From assembly GCA_022790855.1 (NCBI GenBank), contig JAAVYA010000011.1:1-48307 (forward strand): a DNA stretch of 48,307 nucleotides. The letters are read 5' to 3'. The position numbers and the translations under genes were made by a program. The notes below the pieces were generated by a model. That model was not told the origin of the DNA and made no database searches. It saw only the letters and a list, made by a program, of their open reading frames with translations. Of this stretch, positions 22,947-32,327 are shown piece by piece (position 1 is the first letter of the stretch; each line of letters starts with the position of its first letter). This DNA is from Lachnospiraceae bacterium (GTDB taxonomy: Bacteria > Bacillota > Clostridia > Lachnospirales > Lachnospiraceae).

Positions 22947-24789
22947 GGAGATTTTTGAAAAGAATCTGACAGCCATGGAGAAATGGTATCCTACCTTTGC
23001 GGAAATGATCCGGGAAAAAACGGATATAGAGGATGATACGAAGGTTTTGGTAGAAACATCCTGGGACGGGGAGAAGCTCTTTCGGATTCAAAAAGACGGG
23101 AGAACATTGTACTTAGGAGGAAAGCGCAATGCTAAAGAACCAATTGCCATGTGGCTGGAGCGTTTGGGGAAGCTTCCAAAGTATGCGCCAGTATTTTTAT
23201 TTGGAATTGGCAGCGGCTCCTATTTGAAAGCGTTGGCAGACAATACGGAAAAAGAAGTGAACATCGTAGTTTATGAACCTTCCATTCGTATTTTTTTAAA
23301 AACACTGGAAGAAGTGGATTTATCCACGGAAATAGAGAACCGTCCTATTGCCTTTGTTGTGGAAGAATTGAACGATGGTGAGTTTGAACCTGTCATGAAC
23401 CGGGTGCTTGTATTTGAAAACTTGGAATTTTTCAGGGAAGAAATCCATCCTAATTATAAAGAATGGTATGCAGAGAAGATCATTGAAAAGGTAAGGCTTC
23501 TCCAAAGGACTACAGAGCGCATGATTGTAGATGCGAATACTGGAAAGAAGTTTTCCACGCATGTAGCAGCAAATATTTTTCATAACGTGAAATATATATG
23601 TGAAGGCTATCACACAAAAGGATTAATGGAGGCGATTCCGACGGATGTACCGGCAATTCTAGTGTCTGCCGGTCCCTCGCTGAATAAAAATGTCCATGAA
23701 CTGAAGAGAGCCAAAAATAAATCCTTTATTGTTGCGGTAGATACAGCGTTAAAGCCAATGCTGAAGGCGGGAATCAAGCCGGATGTATTTATAACAATCG
23801 ATGCAAAAAAAGATTTTCATTTAATTGATGCTGAGGGAGTAGCTGAAATTCCTGTGATAGCACCTACCTGTGCTCATTATGTGATTTTGGATCATCAAAA
23901 AGGGAAGAAAATATTTTATGACGGGGGTGATGCCATACCCAATGAATTATATGCCATAAATGGGAAGGAGCTTCCCGATGTCTCTAGCGGTGGTTCTGTG
24001 GCATGCAGTGCTTTTTCTATGTTGTACAAAATGGGATTTCATACGGTTATTATGCTGGGCCAGGATTTAGCTTATTCAGATAATAAATCCCATGCTGATG
24101 GAACCTTTCAGGAGAAAATGCCGGAAGAGGATACTAAAAATATGATTACTGTCAAAGGAAATTATGTAGATAAAATACCCACCAGACGTGATTTCCGTAT
24201 TTTTTTAGATTGGTTTGAGATGTATATAAAAGGAGCTAAGGAACATGAAGGTATTCGGGTTATAAATGCTACAGAGGGCGGAGCATATATCGAAGGAACA
24301 GAGGTTATGACATTAAAGGATGCCATAGAAGAAGTATGTAGCAAAGAAGTTTACTTTTCGGAAAAGATTGATCATATGGCATCTGCTTTTTCCAAAGAAG
24401 AACGGCAGAAAGCGTTGGATTATCTTCACGGTATACCGGATGATTATGAAGAGATTCGCAAGACGGCAATACTTTTGGAAAAGACTTATCAGAAGTTGGA
24501 CAAGTTGTCCCGTTCTGGAACTGTGGGACGAGAAAATACCTTGAAATTATTAAAAAGAGTAAAAAAGCTCACCGGAAGATGTCAGAAAAAAGCGTCTTAT
24601 CAGTTGATAGACCTAACTATGACGACGGCGGACTACATTATCCGAAGCGAATACTTTTATGAAGAGGACAGTTCAGAAGCGGAAGTGAGAGAAATTGCAA
24701 GGAAGGGTATGATGTATAGCCAACTGTTGCAAGAGTGCGCAGAATTATTAAAAAAAATGGCAGAAGAGATTTTATTGCCAATGGTGTAG
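22939..24789 (+). CDS. maf: Motility-associated factor (Maf) glycosyltransferase
   Basis: A 616-residue protein of the Maf/DUF115 (MptE-like) family, which transfers CMP-activated nonulosonic acids to Ser or Thr of flagellin in the cytosol before export. The GT-A-like central domain shows PAILVSAGPSLNKNVHELK near residue 238 and IVAVDTALKPMLKAGIKPDV near 263, then GHTVIMLGQDL-like sequence (FHTVIMLGQDLAYSD) near 370. The start at 22939 gives MSKEIFEKNLTAMEKWY and has GAGGAGA seven bases upstream. The adjacent flagellin upstream and neuB, neuC and neuA downstream fit donor synthesis for this transferase. Confidence 0.9.
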   Translation: MSKEIFEKNLTAMEKWYPTFAEMIREKTDIEDDTKVLVETSWDGEKLFRIQKDGRTLYLGGKRNAKEPIAMWLERLGKLPKYAPVFLFGIGSGSYLKALADNTEKEVNIVVYEPSIRIFLKTLEEVDLSTEIENRPIAFVVEELNDGEFEPVMNRVLVFENLEFFREEIHPNYKEWYAEKIIEKVRLLQRTTERMIVDANTGKKFSTHVAANIFHNVKYICEGYHTKGLMEAIPTDVPAILVSAGPSLNKNVHELKRAKNKSFIVAVDTALKPMLKAGIKPDVFITIDAKKDFHLIDAEGVAEIPVIAPTCAHYVILDHQKGKKIFYDGGDAIPNELYAINGKELPDVSSGGSVACSAFSMLYKMGFHTVIMLGQDLAYSDNKSHADGTFQEKMPEEDTKNMITVKGNYVDKIPTRRDFRIFLDWFEMYIKGAKEHEGIRVINATEGGAYIEGTEVMTLKDAIEEVCSKEVYFSEKIDHMASAFSKEERQKALDYLHGIPDDYEEIRKTAILLEKTYQKLDKLSRSGTVGRENTLKLLKRVKKLTGRCQKKASYQLIDLTMTTADYIIRSEYFYEEDSSEAEVREIARKGMMYSQLLQECAELLKKMAEEILLPMV

Positions 24790-24815
24790 AACGAGGGATG
24801 TATGGAGGGAGTTTC

Positions 24816-25853
24816 ATGAAAAATATTATCCTAGGAAAAATTCAAATTGGAGAAGGGTTTGTTCCGCTGGTGATCCCAGAAATAGGAATCAATCACAATG
24901 GAAATCTGGATGTAGCAAAAGAAATGGTGGATGCAGCTTTTCGGGCAGGAGCACGTATCGTGAAGCATCAAACACATGTAGTGGAAGATGAGATGTGTGG
25001 TGCGGCCAGAAATATAATACCTGGGAATGCAGATGTTTCTATCTATGAAGTCATGGAAAGGGCTGCTTTAAACCAGGAAGAAGAACTGGAGCTGAAACGG
25101 TATACAGAAAGCTTGGGTATGGTTTTTATGAGCACACCATTTTCCAGGGCAGCAGCAGAACGGTTGGAACAGTTTGGGGTACAAATTTATAAAATCGGTT
25201 CCGGAGAGATGAATAATTATCCGCTGCTGGATTATGTGGCTTCCTTCGGAAAACCAATGATTGTATCTACCGGAATGAATGATATTGCAAAAGTATCAAG
25301 GGCTGTCAACTTGTTGGAAAAACATGGGGTATCATATGCATTATTGCATACTACAAACTTATACCCTACCCAGCCGAGACTAGTGCGACTGGGTGGGATG
25401 CAGGCGTTAATGAAAGAATTTTCCCATGTTCCAGTGGGGTTTTCCGATCATACCGTAAACAATTCTGCCAGTATGGCAGCCATGGCTCTGGGGGCAAAAA
25501 TTGTGGAGCGCCATTTTACAGATCGGTTGGATCGGGTGGGCCCGGACATTGTCTGCTCAATGGATGAAGCGCAGTTAGGGCAGCTTTTACAAGCGGCAGA
25601 AGAAATTCCTTTGATGCTGGGCGGGGAGAAAGAAGAGGCACCGGAAGAGAAGGTAACCAGTGATTTTGCTTTCGCATCTGTGGTAACGATACAGCCCATA
25701 AGAAAAGGGGAAGTGTTTACAAGGAAAAATATTTGGGTAAAGCGGCCTGGGAACGGGGAGATACTTGCAGAAGAATATGAAGAGATATTAGGGAAAACGG
25801 CAGAATATGAGATCCCTATGGACGTGCAGTTGAAAAGAGGTATGGTGCGGTGA
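24816..25853 (+). CDS. neuB: N-acetylneuraminate/legionaminate synthase (NeuB family)
   Basis: A 345-residue enzyme that condenses phosphoenolpyruvate with ManNAc or a 2,4-diacetamido-trideoxymannose to give a nonulosonic acid. The TIM barrel begins VIPEIGINHNGNLDVAKEM; KIGSGEMNNYPLL near residue 126 and GFSDHT near 208 are the conserved substrate loops, and a C-terminal SAF/antifreeze-like domain covers about 285-345. The ATG at 24816 follows GGAGGG. The gene overlaps neuC by four bases. The exact product (sialic or legionaminic type) cannot be read from the sequence. Confidence 0.92.
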   Translation: MKNIILGKIQIGEGFVPLVIPEIGINHNGNLDVAKEMVDAAFRAGARIVKHQTHVVEDEMCGAARNIIPGNADVSIYEVMERAALNQEEELELKRYTESLGMVFMSTPFSRAAAERLEQFGVQIYKIGSGEMNNYPLLDYVASFGKPMIVSTGMNDIAKVSRAVNLLEKHGVSYALLHTTNLYPTQPRLVRLGGMQALMKEFSHVPVGFSDHTVNNSASMAAMALGAKIVERHFTDRLDRVGPDIVCSMDEAQLGQLLQAAEEIPLMLGGEKEEAPEEKVTSDFAFASVVTIQPIRKGEVFTRKNIWVKRPGNGEILAEEYEEILGKTAEYEIPMDVQLKRGMVR

Positions 25854-26992
25854 GAAAGATTGTATTTATTACAGGAACCCGTGCAGATTATGGGAAACTG
25901 AAGGCATTGATAAGGAAGGTGGAGGAATCCGCTGATTTTGAAGCTTATGTATATGTTTCAGGTATGCATTTGCTGGAGGCTTTTGGAAACACATATAATG
26001 AAATCTTGAAAGACGGATATAAAAATATTTATATTGCCTATGGTTTAGTAAACAGTAAAAGTATGAGTTATAACGTAGGAGATGTGGTTTGCCACTTTAC
26101 GGGATATGTGCAGAATGTTCAGCCAGATTTGATTGTAGTTCATGGAGATCGGGGAGATGCATTGGCAGGAGCCATTGTAGGAGCATTGAACAATATCAGA
26201 GTGGTACATATTGAAGGCGGGGAATTGTCGGGAACCATTGATGAATCTATCCGCCACGCGGTTTCTAAGCTGGCTCACATTCATCTGGTATGTAATTCAG
26301 AGGCAAAAAAGCGTCTCATTCAACTGGGAGAGCAGGAGGAACGTATTTATGTTCTGGGTTCCCCGGATATAGATATTATGAATTCTGAAAATTTGCCTTC
26401 AATGCAGGAAGTGAGGGAACGGTATGATATCCGGTTTGAAAAATATGGCATTCTGATGTATCACCCGGTTACTACAGAGCATCATGTGGTGAGCCGGAAT
26501 ATAAAGTCTGTAATTTCTGCTGTAACAAAGTCAGGACATTCCTACGTGATTATATATCCTAACAATGATTTTGGATCTGAAATTATAATAAATGAATATA
26601 AAAAATTGGAAAAAGAGCCGGGATTTCGAATTTTTCCATCGATAAGATTTGAATATTTTCTAACATTGTTGAAACATGCGGAATTTATGCTGGGGAATTC
26701 CAGTGCAGGCATTCGGGAAACGGGGGTATATGGGGTGCCGGCAATTGATCTGGGAAGCCGTCAGTTGGGAAGATACAATACAGAAATTTCCAAAAATGTG
26801 CAACATGTCAATGAAGAGGAAGGGGAGATTTTGGAAGCAATGAAACGGATAGAACAGCATCGGTATGCAGGCAGTACGTTTGGCTTTGGGGACAGTGCAA
26901 AACGTTTTATGGAAATTTTAGAAGCGGGGGATATATGGAAACAGGATATTCAGAAATACTTTATTGATATTTGTTTGGAAACAGTTTTTTAA
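25850..26992 (+). CDS. neuC: Hydrolysing UDP-GlcNAc 2-epimerase (NeuC/LegG family)
   Basis: A 380-residue GT-B-fold enzyme that releases UDP while epimerising C2, giving ManNAc or its 2,4-diacetamido analogue for NeuB. Motifs include FITGTRADYGKLKALI at the N-terminus, VVHGDRGDALAGAIV near 97, HIEGGELSGTIDESIRHAVS near 120 and GNSSAGIRETGVYGVP near 279. The start is GTG inside GGTGAG, overlapping the neuB stop, so translation is coupled. Confidence 0.92.
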   Translation: MRKIVFITGTRADYGKLKALIRKVEESADFEAYVYVSGMHLLEAFGNTYNEILKDGYKNIYIAYGLVNSKSMSYNVGDVVCHFTGYVQNVQPDLIVVHGDRGDALAGAIVGALNNIRVVHIEGGELSGTIDESIRHAVSKLAHIHLVCNSEAKKRLIQLGEQEERIYVLGSPDIDIMNSENLPSMQEVRERYDIRFEKYGILMYHPVTTEHHVVSRNIKSVISAVTKSGHSYVIIYPNNDFGSEIIINEYKKLEKEPGFRIFPSIRFEYFLTLLKHAEFMLGNSSAGIRETGVYGVPAIDLGSRQLGRYNTEISKNVQHVNEEEGEILEAMKRIEQHRYAGSTFGFGDSAKRFMEILEAGDIWKQDIQKYFIDICLETVF

Positions 26993-27021
26993 AATTAGTT
27001 GACGAAAGGAAAGTTAAATGC

Positions 27022-28416
27022 ATGAAGTTATTAATGGTAGCATATGATAATGACTCTTATATTACATGGTTCCCCCAGGGGCTTGGGTATCTTGCGGCGG
27101 CAGCACAAAACGCCGGCCATGAGGTTTCAGTTTACCAGCAGGATGTATATCACTGGCCGGACAGCCATTTGACAGATTTCCTAGATAAAAATCAGTTTGA
27201 CGTGGTGGAAGTCAGTGTGATAGGCGGGTATTATCAATACCACAAGCTGCTGAGGCTGTCTGAGGCGATCAACGCCTCTAAGAATCGAGAAAATTTCCGC
27301 TACACTATAGGCGGGCACGGCCCAGCCTCCGATCCGGAGTATTTTTTAAGGAAAACAGGTGCGGATGTAGTGGGGATTGGAGAAGGGGAAATTACCTTCG
27401 TGGAACTTCTGGAAGCTTTCCAGGGGAAGCGGCTGTTGGAGAGCGTAGATGGGATCGCCTATCTGGAAGAAGGAAGGTATGTCAGGACAAAGCCGAGGGA
27501 GCTGATTCAGGATATTGATGAAATTCCATGGCCGGCTTATGAGCTGTTTGATATGAGTTATTATACGTTGATGCGGGTGGCGAACATTGAAAAGAATGAG
27601 CGGTGCCTGCCCATGCTGTCCGGTCGGGGTTGCATTTTTAAATGCAACTTCTGCTACCGCTTGGATAAGGGGTTCCGCCCCAGAAGTGCAGAAAGCATTA
27701 TTGAAGAAATGAAATTTTTAAAAGAGAAGTACAATGTAAAATATATTGCTTTTTCCGATGAGCTTTTGATGAGTTCCAGGGAAAGGACATTGGAGCTGTG
27801 CCAGGCATTTATTGACGCAGGGGTGGATATGAAATGGAACTGCAATGGGAGGCTGAACTTTGCAGATTTGGATGTACTGGAGAAGATGAAAGAAGCGGGT
27901 TGTGTTTTTATCAATTATGGGATTGAATCTTTGGATGATGCCACTTTAAGGGTCATGCATAAGGGGCTCACAAAGAAAATGATCATCAGAGGGATTGAAA
28001 ACACGTTGGAAGTGGGCATTAGCCCTGGGCTTAATATTATCTATGGGAATATAGATGAACCGCTCCATGCCATTGATGATGCGGTGGAATTTCTGATGAA
28101 ATATGACGACCACGCCCAGATGAGGACAATACGTCCGGTAACGCCATATCCAGGATGCGAATTGTTCCAATATGCAATAGACCATGGCCTGTTGAAAGAT
28201 ACAGCCGATTTTTATGAAAACAAGCATACCAACTCGGATTTGATATCTGTGAACTTCACCAGATATTCGGATGAAGAAGTTTATGATGCGCTGTACAAGG
28301 CAAATATGCGCCTGCTCAAAAGATATATGGAAGTACAGGAAGAAAATTATGAGAAGGTCTGTAAAAGCCTGTATTATGATCAGGATGCCAGCTTCCGGGG
28401 ATTCCGACAAACGTAG
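27022..28416 (+). CDS. B12-binding-domain radical SAM enzyme (1)
   Basis: A 464-residue protein with an N-terminal cobalamin-binding-type domain (FPQGLGYLAAAAQNAGHEV, GIGEGE near residue 119) and a radical SAM core with C204, C208 and C211 in GRGCIFKCNFCYR. The C-terminal portion has the usual VTPYPGCELF segment. Class B methylases and ring-rearranging enzymes share this layout. The start at 27022 gives MKLLMVAYDNDSYITWFPQG and lies eight bases after AAAGGAAAG. It sits between neuC and neuA, so it may modify the nonulosonate precursor. The reaction is unknown. Confidence 0.8.
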   Translation: MKLLMVAYDNDSYITWFPQGLGYLAAAAQNAGHEVSVYQQDVYHWPDSHLTDFLDKNQFDVVEVSVIGGYYQYHKLLRLSEAINASKNRENFRYTIGGHGPASDPEYFLRKTGADVVGIGEGEITFVELLEAFQGKRLLESVDGIAYLEEGRYVRTKPRELIQDIDEIPWPAYELFDMSYYTLMRVANIEKNERCLPMLSGRGCIFKCNFCYRLDKGFRPRSAESIIEEMKFLKEKYNVKYIAFSDELLMSSRERTLELCQAFIDAGVDMKWNCNGRLNFADLDVLEKMKEAGCVFINYGIESLDDATLRVMHKGLTKKMIIRGIENTLEVGISPGLNIIYGNIDEPLHAIDDAVEFLMKYDDHAQMRTIRPVTPYPGCELFQYAIDHGLLKDTADFYENKHTNSDLISVNFTRYSDEEVYDALYKANMRLLKRYMEVQEENYEKVCKSLYYDQDASFRGFRQT

Positions 28417-28431
28417 ATAGGGGTGAATTAC

Positions 28432-29127
28432 TTGTATAACGGAAATAAAATAGCTGCATTTATCCCAGCGCGAGGTGGTAGTAAGGGTGTCAAAAGGAAG
28501 AACATACGTCTACTGGCAGGAAAGCCTTTGATTTATTATACGATTCAAGCAGCTTTAGAAAGCAACTATATTGACAAAGTAATTGTATCAACAGAGGATA
28601 AGGAAATAGCAGAAATTTCTAAAAGTTTTGGGGCAGAAGTCCCATTTTTAAGACCACAAGGGTTGGCGGAGGATACAACGACTACAATAGATGTTGTCCT
28701 GCATGGAATAAAAGTGTTTTTTTCACAAGAGAAGTGGGACAGTATGGTGTTGCTACAGCCCACACAGCCATTAAGGACGTCGGAAGATATTGATAATGCC
28801 CTTGTTTTTTATTATGAGCATAGTAAAAGAAGCCTTGTATCCGTATCGGAAGTAGGAGATCACCCAATTTTGATGCGCAGGTTTGATAAAGATAGAAAGC
28901 TGCAAAAGCTATTCGATCTTCCAAGTTCTGTAAGAAGACAAGATATGGAGCAAATATACCGTGTAAACGGAGCAATTTATATTAACCAAATGGAAAGTCT
29001 TACTAGGGAAACAAGTTTTAATGACAATGAACTGGGATTTATTATGGATAAGAGTCATTCTGTAGATATTGATGAGTTACCGGATTTTGCTTTGGCAGAA
29101 TATTATTTATCAGGCAAAATAATCTAA
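28432..29127 (+). CDS. neuA: CMP-nonulosonate cytidylyltransferase (NeuA family)
   Basis: Activates a nonulosonic acid with CTP to give the CMP-sugar used by Maf. The nucleotide-binding start is AFIPARGGSKGVKRKNIR, with LLQPTQPLRTSEDID near residue 105 and YRVNGAIYI near 178. It is about 231 residues, the normal length. I prefer TTG at 28432, because AGGGGTGA lies six bases upstream; a GTG at 28423 is three codons earlier but falls within that site. Confidence 0.9.
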   Translation: MYNGNKIAAFIPARGGSKGVKRKNIRLLAGKPLIYYTIQAALESNYIDKVIVSTEDKEIAEISKSFGAEVPFLRPQGLAEDTTTTIDVVLHGIKVFFSQEKWDSMVLLQPTQPLRTSEDIDNALVFYYEHSKRSLVSVSEVGDHPILMRRFDKDRKLQKLFDLPSSVRRQDMEQIYRVNGAIYINQMESLTRETSFNDNELGFIMDKSHSVDIDELPDFALAEYYLSGKII

Positions 29128-29171
29128 TAGCATTCATTACACTCATAACAGAAAAAAGAGGAAAACAAAAA

Positions 29172-31250
29172 ATGGAAGAAGTGATTATTAAGTATTTAAA
29201 TAAGGCGTTAGACTTTGAATCAAAGGGATACATAGATGAGGCAGTAGCTTTATATGATAGGCTTTTAGTGGCAGTACCGGACAGTGTGGAAATTATTTTA
29301 ACGGAGAAAGCAAAACTAGAGTTTCGAAATATGAGAGATAAAGAGGCTTTGCTAGACTTTATTCAGGCTTATGCAGTGGACAGAAATGAAGAACTATATG
29401 ATTTGGTAATAGAAGCATACTTGAATCCTAATCGAAAGATGCTGGAAGCGCAGTATCAGGAAAATCTTCATATATTGGAGAAGTACCCTTATTATTGGAA
29501 TGATTTCAGTTTGGAAGAGATGGAGCTGTATGTTTTATGGATGGATACAGAAGTGATATGTGCAGTGAATGTCCAAGAAAAGGCATTTGCTGTATTGCCC
29601 CATTGTGGTATTGAGGAGCAAGAGCAGGAAGATATCAGCTTTATGCTGATCAATCAGTTGTACCTATCAGAGATATGTTGCTATAAGGATAAGATCAAAA
29701 AAAAGCAACCCTTTTTTGATGAGGAAGTTCCTTATTATTTGATATATGACAGAAACTTTTGGATGTTGTTTGCCCAAACTGCAGACTTAAAGGAACTGCT
29801 GAAAGAAAAACGTGTTGTTTTTTTAATTGGAAGAAAGAGTTTTTGCAGTTATTTAGAGGACTCTTATGTGGTTTCTCCAAAGAAGATCATAAATTTTGGA
29901 TCTCATGAAGAGTATGAAACATTATTTGGTACAATTATGGAACATAAAGTAAAGAAGATGGAGGAGTACAAAAGGGGTAATGCAGCATATTATCAGGCTC
30001 ACGGACAAGAAGTTATTCAGAATATTCAAAATGGGAAACCGAGGATTTTATTTATAACCAGTCGTTTTACTTCCGTGTTGCAGTATCATACCAGAGATTG
30101 TATGCAGGCGGCTCAAAGAATGGGATGCAGGACAAGACTGTTGATTGAACCAGATGGGATTCATAGGATGACATTGCTTTCAAAGGAAGAAGAAATTAGT
30201 GACTTTAAGCCGGATATTATATTTTGCATTGACCATTTTCGGTATGAGTATAATGTGCCAGATCATGTGGTATGGATTACTTGGGTACAGGATCCTATGC
30301 CCTTAGTAATGGATAAGAAATCACCAGGTAAATTAAAAAGCAGGGATTTTGTCATGACTCACTATACATCGTGGAAAGATTTTGACGCAATAGGATACTC
30401 AAAAGAGTGTTTAATAGAAGCACCGATTCCAGCTAATTCCTATATTTATCGACCGTATTTATTAACCTGTGAAGAAAGAGAGAAGTTTAGCTGTGATATT
30501 TGCTTTGTCTGCCATGCAAGTGATGTAGACTCCTATATTGAAAGTGTTGTTGCGGCTTATCCAGAAAGAGTACAGGATATGATTTATGCTTTACATAAAG
30601 GATATCAGGCTTATGTCTGTGAATCAGGAAAATTGTTTTTCTCACAGGAAGAATTTAGAAAATTTATTGATGGAGCAATGATACAGAATTTTGAAATAAA
30701 AGTTTCAGATGAATATCTGGATACGATGTCCAAAGATATGTGGCTGGGATTTAATCAGAGGGTATATCGTCAGGCTTTAGTAGATTGGATTATAGAAGCA
30801 GGATTTACAAATCTAAAATTATGGGGAAATGGATGGAAGGATAATGTTAAATATAAAGAATATGCTATGGGGCCAGCTGAAAATGGGGAGGTACTTTCGA
30901 AAATCTATCAATCATCCAAAATTGTGATTGGAAATAATGTAGGAACTTCTGCTGCTGCCAGGGCTTGGGAGACAATGTTAAGCGGAGGCTTTTACATGGC
31001 CAATTATATTCCTCCAGAGGAAGACGGTGTGGATATTAGAAAGATTATGAAAGTAGATGAAGAATTAGTCATGTTTCATGAAAGAGAGGATTTAATAGAA
31101 AAGATTCAATTTTATCTGACGAATGAGAAGGAGCGTCAGAGGATGTCCCTAATTGGACATAAGGCCGCACTTGAGCGGATGACATTTGATAAGACGATGC
31201 AGCGGGTAATCAAAGAGGTTGGGAAACGGTTGGAAGAAGGTGGTGTATAA
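29172..31250 (+). CDS. CgeB-like glycosyltransferase with helical N-terminal domain
   Basis: A 692-residue protein. Residues 1-75 are helical and TPR-like (ALDFESKGYIDEAVALYDRL). The middle has unknown strands. From about 290 it resembles GT-B glycosyltransferases of the CgeB/spore maturation group: ILFITSRFTSVLQYHTRDCM, VVWITWVQDPMP near 366, LKLWGNGWKDN near 553 and GNNVGTSAAARAWETMLSGG near 585. Such proteins occur next to Maf genes and probably transfer a sugar to flagellin or extend its glycan. It has lower GC than its neighbours. AGAGGAAA precedes the ATG. Confidence 0.78.
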   Translation: MEEVIIKYLNKALDFESKGYIDEAVALYDRLLVAVPDSVEIILTEKAKLEFRNMRDKEALLDFIQAYAVDRNEELYDLVIEAYLNPNRKMLEAQYQENLHILEKYPYYWNDFSLEEMELYVLWMDTEVICAVNVQEKAFAVLPHCGIEEQEQEDISFMLINQLYLSEICCYKDKIKKKQPFFDEEVPYYLIYDRNFWMLFAQTADLKELLKEKRVVFLIGRKSFCSYLEDSYVVSPKKIINFGSHEEYETLFGTIMEHKVKKMEEYKRGNAAYYQAHGQEVIQNIQNGKPRILFITSRFTSVLQYHTRDCMQAAQRMGCRTRLLIEPDGIHRMTLLSKEEEISDFKPDIIFCIDHFRYEYNVPDHVVWITWVQDPMPLVMDKKSPGKLKSRDFVMTHYTSWKDFDAIGYSKECLIEAPIPANSYIYRPYLLTCEEREKFSCDICFVCHASDVDSYIESVVAAYPERVQDMIYALHKGYQAYVCESGKLFFSQEEFRKFIDGAMIQNFEIKVSDEYLDTMSKDMWLGFNQRVYRQALVDWIIEAGFTNLKLWGNGWKDNVKYKEYAMGPAENGEVLSKIYQSSKIVIGNNVGTSAAARAWETMLSGGFYMANYIPPEEDGVDIRKIMKVDEELVMFHEREDLIEKIQFYLTNEKERQRMSLIGHKAALERMTFDKTMQRVIKEVGKRLEEGGV

Positions 31251-31252
31251 AA

Positions 31253-32311
31253 ATGGACAAGATAAGGATGGATTCTCATAAGTTGCTTTACCATCCGAAA
31301 CGAGTATCTGATTGGATGGACGGAAAAAATATTTATCCCATTGAACTGGAAATTGGTTTGACGAATGCATGTAACCATCGTTGTATATTTTGCGCAGTAG
31401 ACTATACAGGATATAAACCTGACTATCTAGATTCTAGGCTGCTGATGGAAAATTTGGAGGGGTTAGCTGTCAAAGGTGTAAAAAGCATTATTTATGCAGG
31501 GGAAGGAGAACCGCTTTTACATAAAGATGCCCCAGAACTGATTAATAAAACAAAAAGTTTAGGAATAGATACTGCTATGTCAACAAACGGCGTTTTATTT
31601 ACTCCGGAGGTTTCAAAGGAATGTTTGCAATCACTTACATGGGTTCGTTTTAGTACGGCAGGCATAACCCAGGAAACCTATAATAAAATTCAGCAGGGGA
31701 AACCGGGCGATTTGTCAAAAGTCTTGTACCATATGGAAGAAGCTGTAAAAATAAAAAGAGATCAGCATTTACATACCACGCTGGGGGTACAATTGCTGCT
31801 TTTGCCAGATAATAAAAATGAAGTTGTAAAAATGGGCAAGGCATTAAAAGAAATTGGAATAGATTATTTTACAATTAAACCTTTTTCCCAGCATCCTCAG
31901 AGTCAGAATATCCTTCAAGTTGATTATCAGGAAATGATGGAAATGGAAAGCCAAATAAAAGAATTGCAAACGAATACATTTAAAGTATATTTTAGAACGC
32001 ATTCCATGCAGAAATTAAATTGTAAGCGGACATATAAACATTGCTGGGCATTGCCTTTTATGGCGTATTTAGACGCGAAGGGAAATTTATGGCCCTGTAT
32101 TGTATTTTTGGGAAAAGATGAATTAAAATACGGAAATATTTATCAGAAGTCGTTTGTAGAAATTTGGGAAGGCGACCGGAGGAGAGAAATTAACGAGTAT
32201 TTTATGAATATGGATCTGGAGCAGAATTGTAGGGAATTGTGCCGCCTGGATGAAATGAATAAATATTTGGAGGAGTTAATGTATCCATCGGAACACGTAA
32301 ATTTTATATAG
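31253..32311 (+). CDS. Radical SAM/SPASM enzyme (2)
   Basis: A 352-residue enzyme. The cluster motif is C40, C44 and C47 in LTNACNHRCIFCAVDY, followed by AGEGEPLL near 84 for SAM binding. The C-terminal SPASM part contains CWALPFMAYLDAKGNLWPC and CRELC for auxiliary clusters. SPASM proteins act on peptides, amino alcohols or sugars such as 2-deoxy-scyllo-inosamine. It starts two bases after the glycosyltransferase stop. Its end, SEHVNFI, resembles that of the next gene, suggesting paralogues. The substrate is probably a sugar nucleotide or glycan intermediate. Confidence 0.8.
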   Translation: MDKIRMDSHKLLYHPKRVSDWMDGKNIYPIELEIGLTNACNHRCIFCAVDYTGYKPDYLDSRLLMENLEGLAVKGVKSIIYAGEGEPLLHKDAPELINKTKSLGIDTAMSTNGVLFTPEVSKECLQSLTWVRFSTAGITQETYNKIQQGKPGDLSKVLYHMEEAVKIKRDQHLHTTLGVQLLLLPDNKNEVVKMGKALKEIGIDYFTIKPFSQHPQSQNILQVDYQEMMEMESQIKELQTNTFKVYFRTHSMQKLNCKRTYKHCWALPFMAYLDAKGNLWPCIVFLGKDELKYGNIYQKSFVEIWEGDRRREINEYFMNMDLEQNCRELCRLDEMNKYLEELMYPSEHVNFI

Positions 32312-32327
32312 GAGGAAGAGCGAAACC

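Noticed and set aside
24816..29127. A complete legionaminic or pseudaminic acid pathway
   Set aside because: NeuB, NeuC and NeuA homologues are present, but the dedicated dehydratase, its paired aminotransferase and acetyltransferase are not adjacent, so the exact nonulosonate cannot be named.
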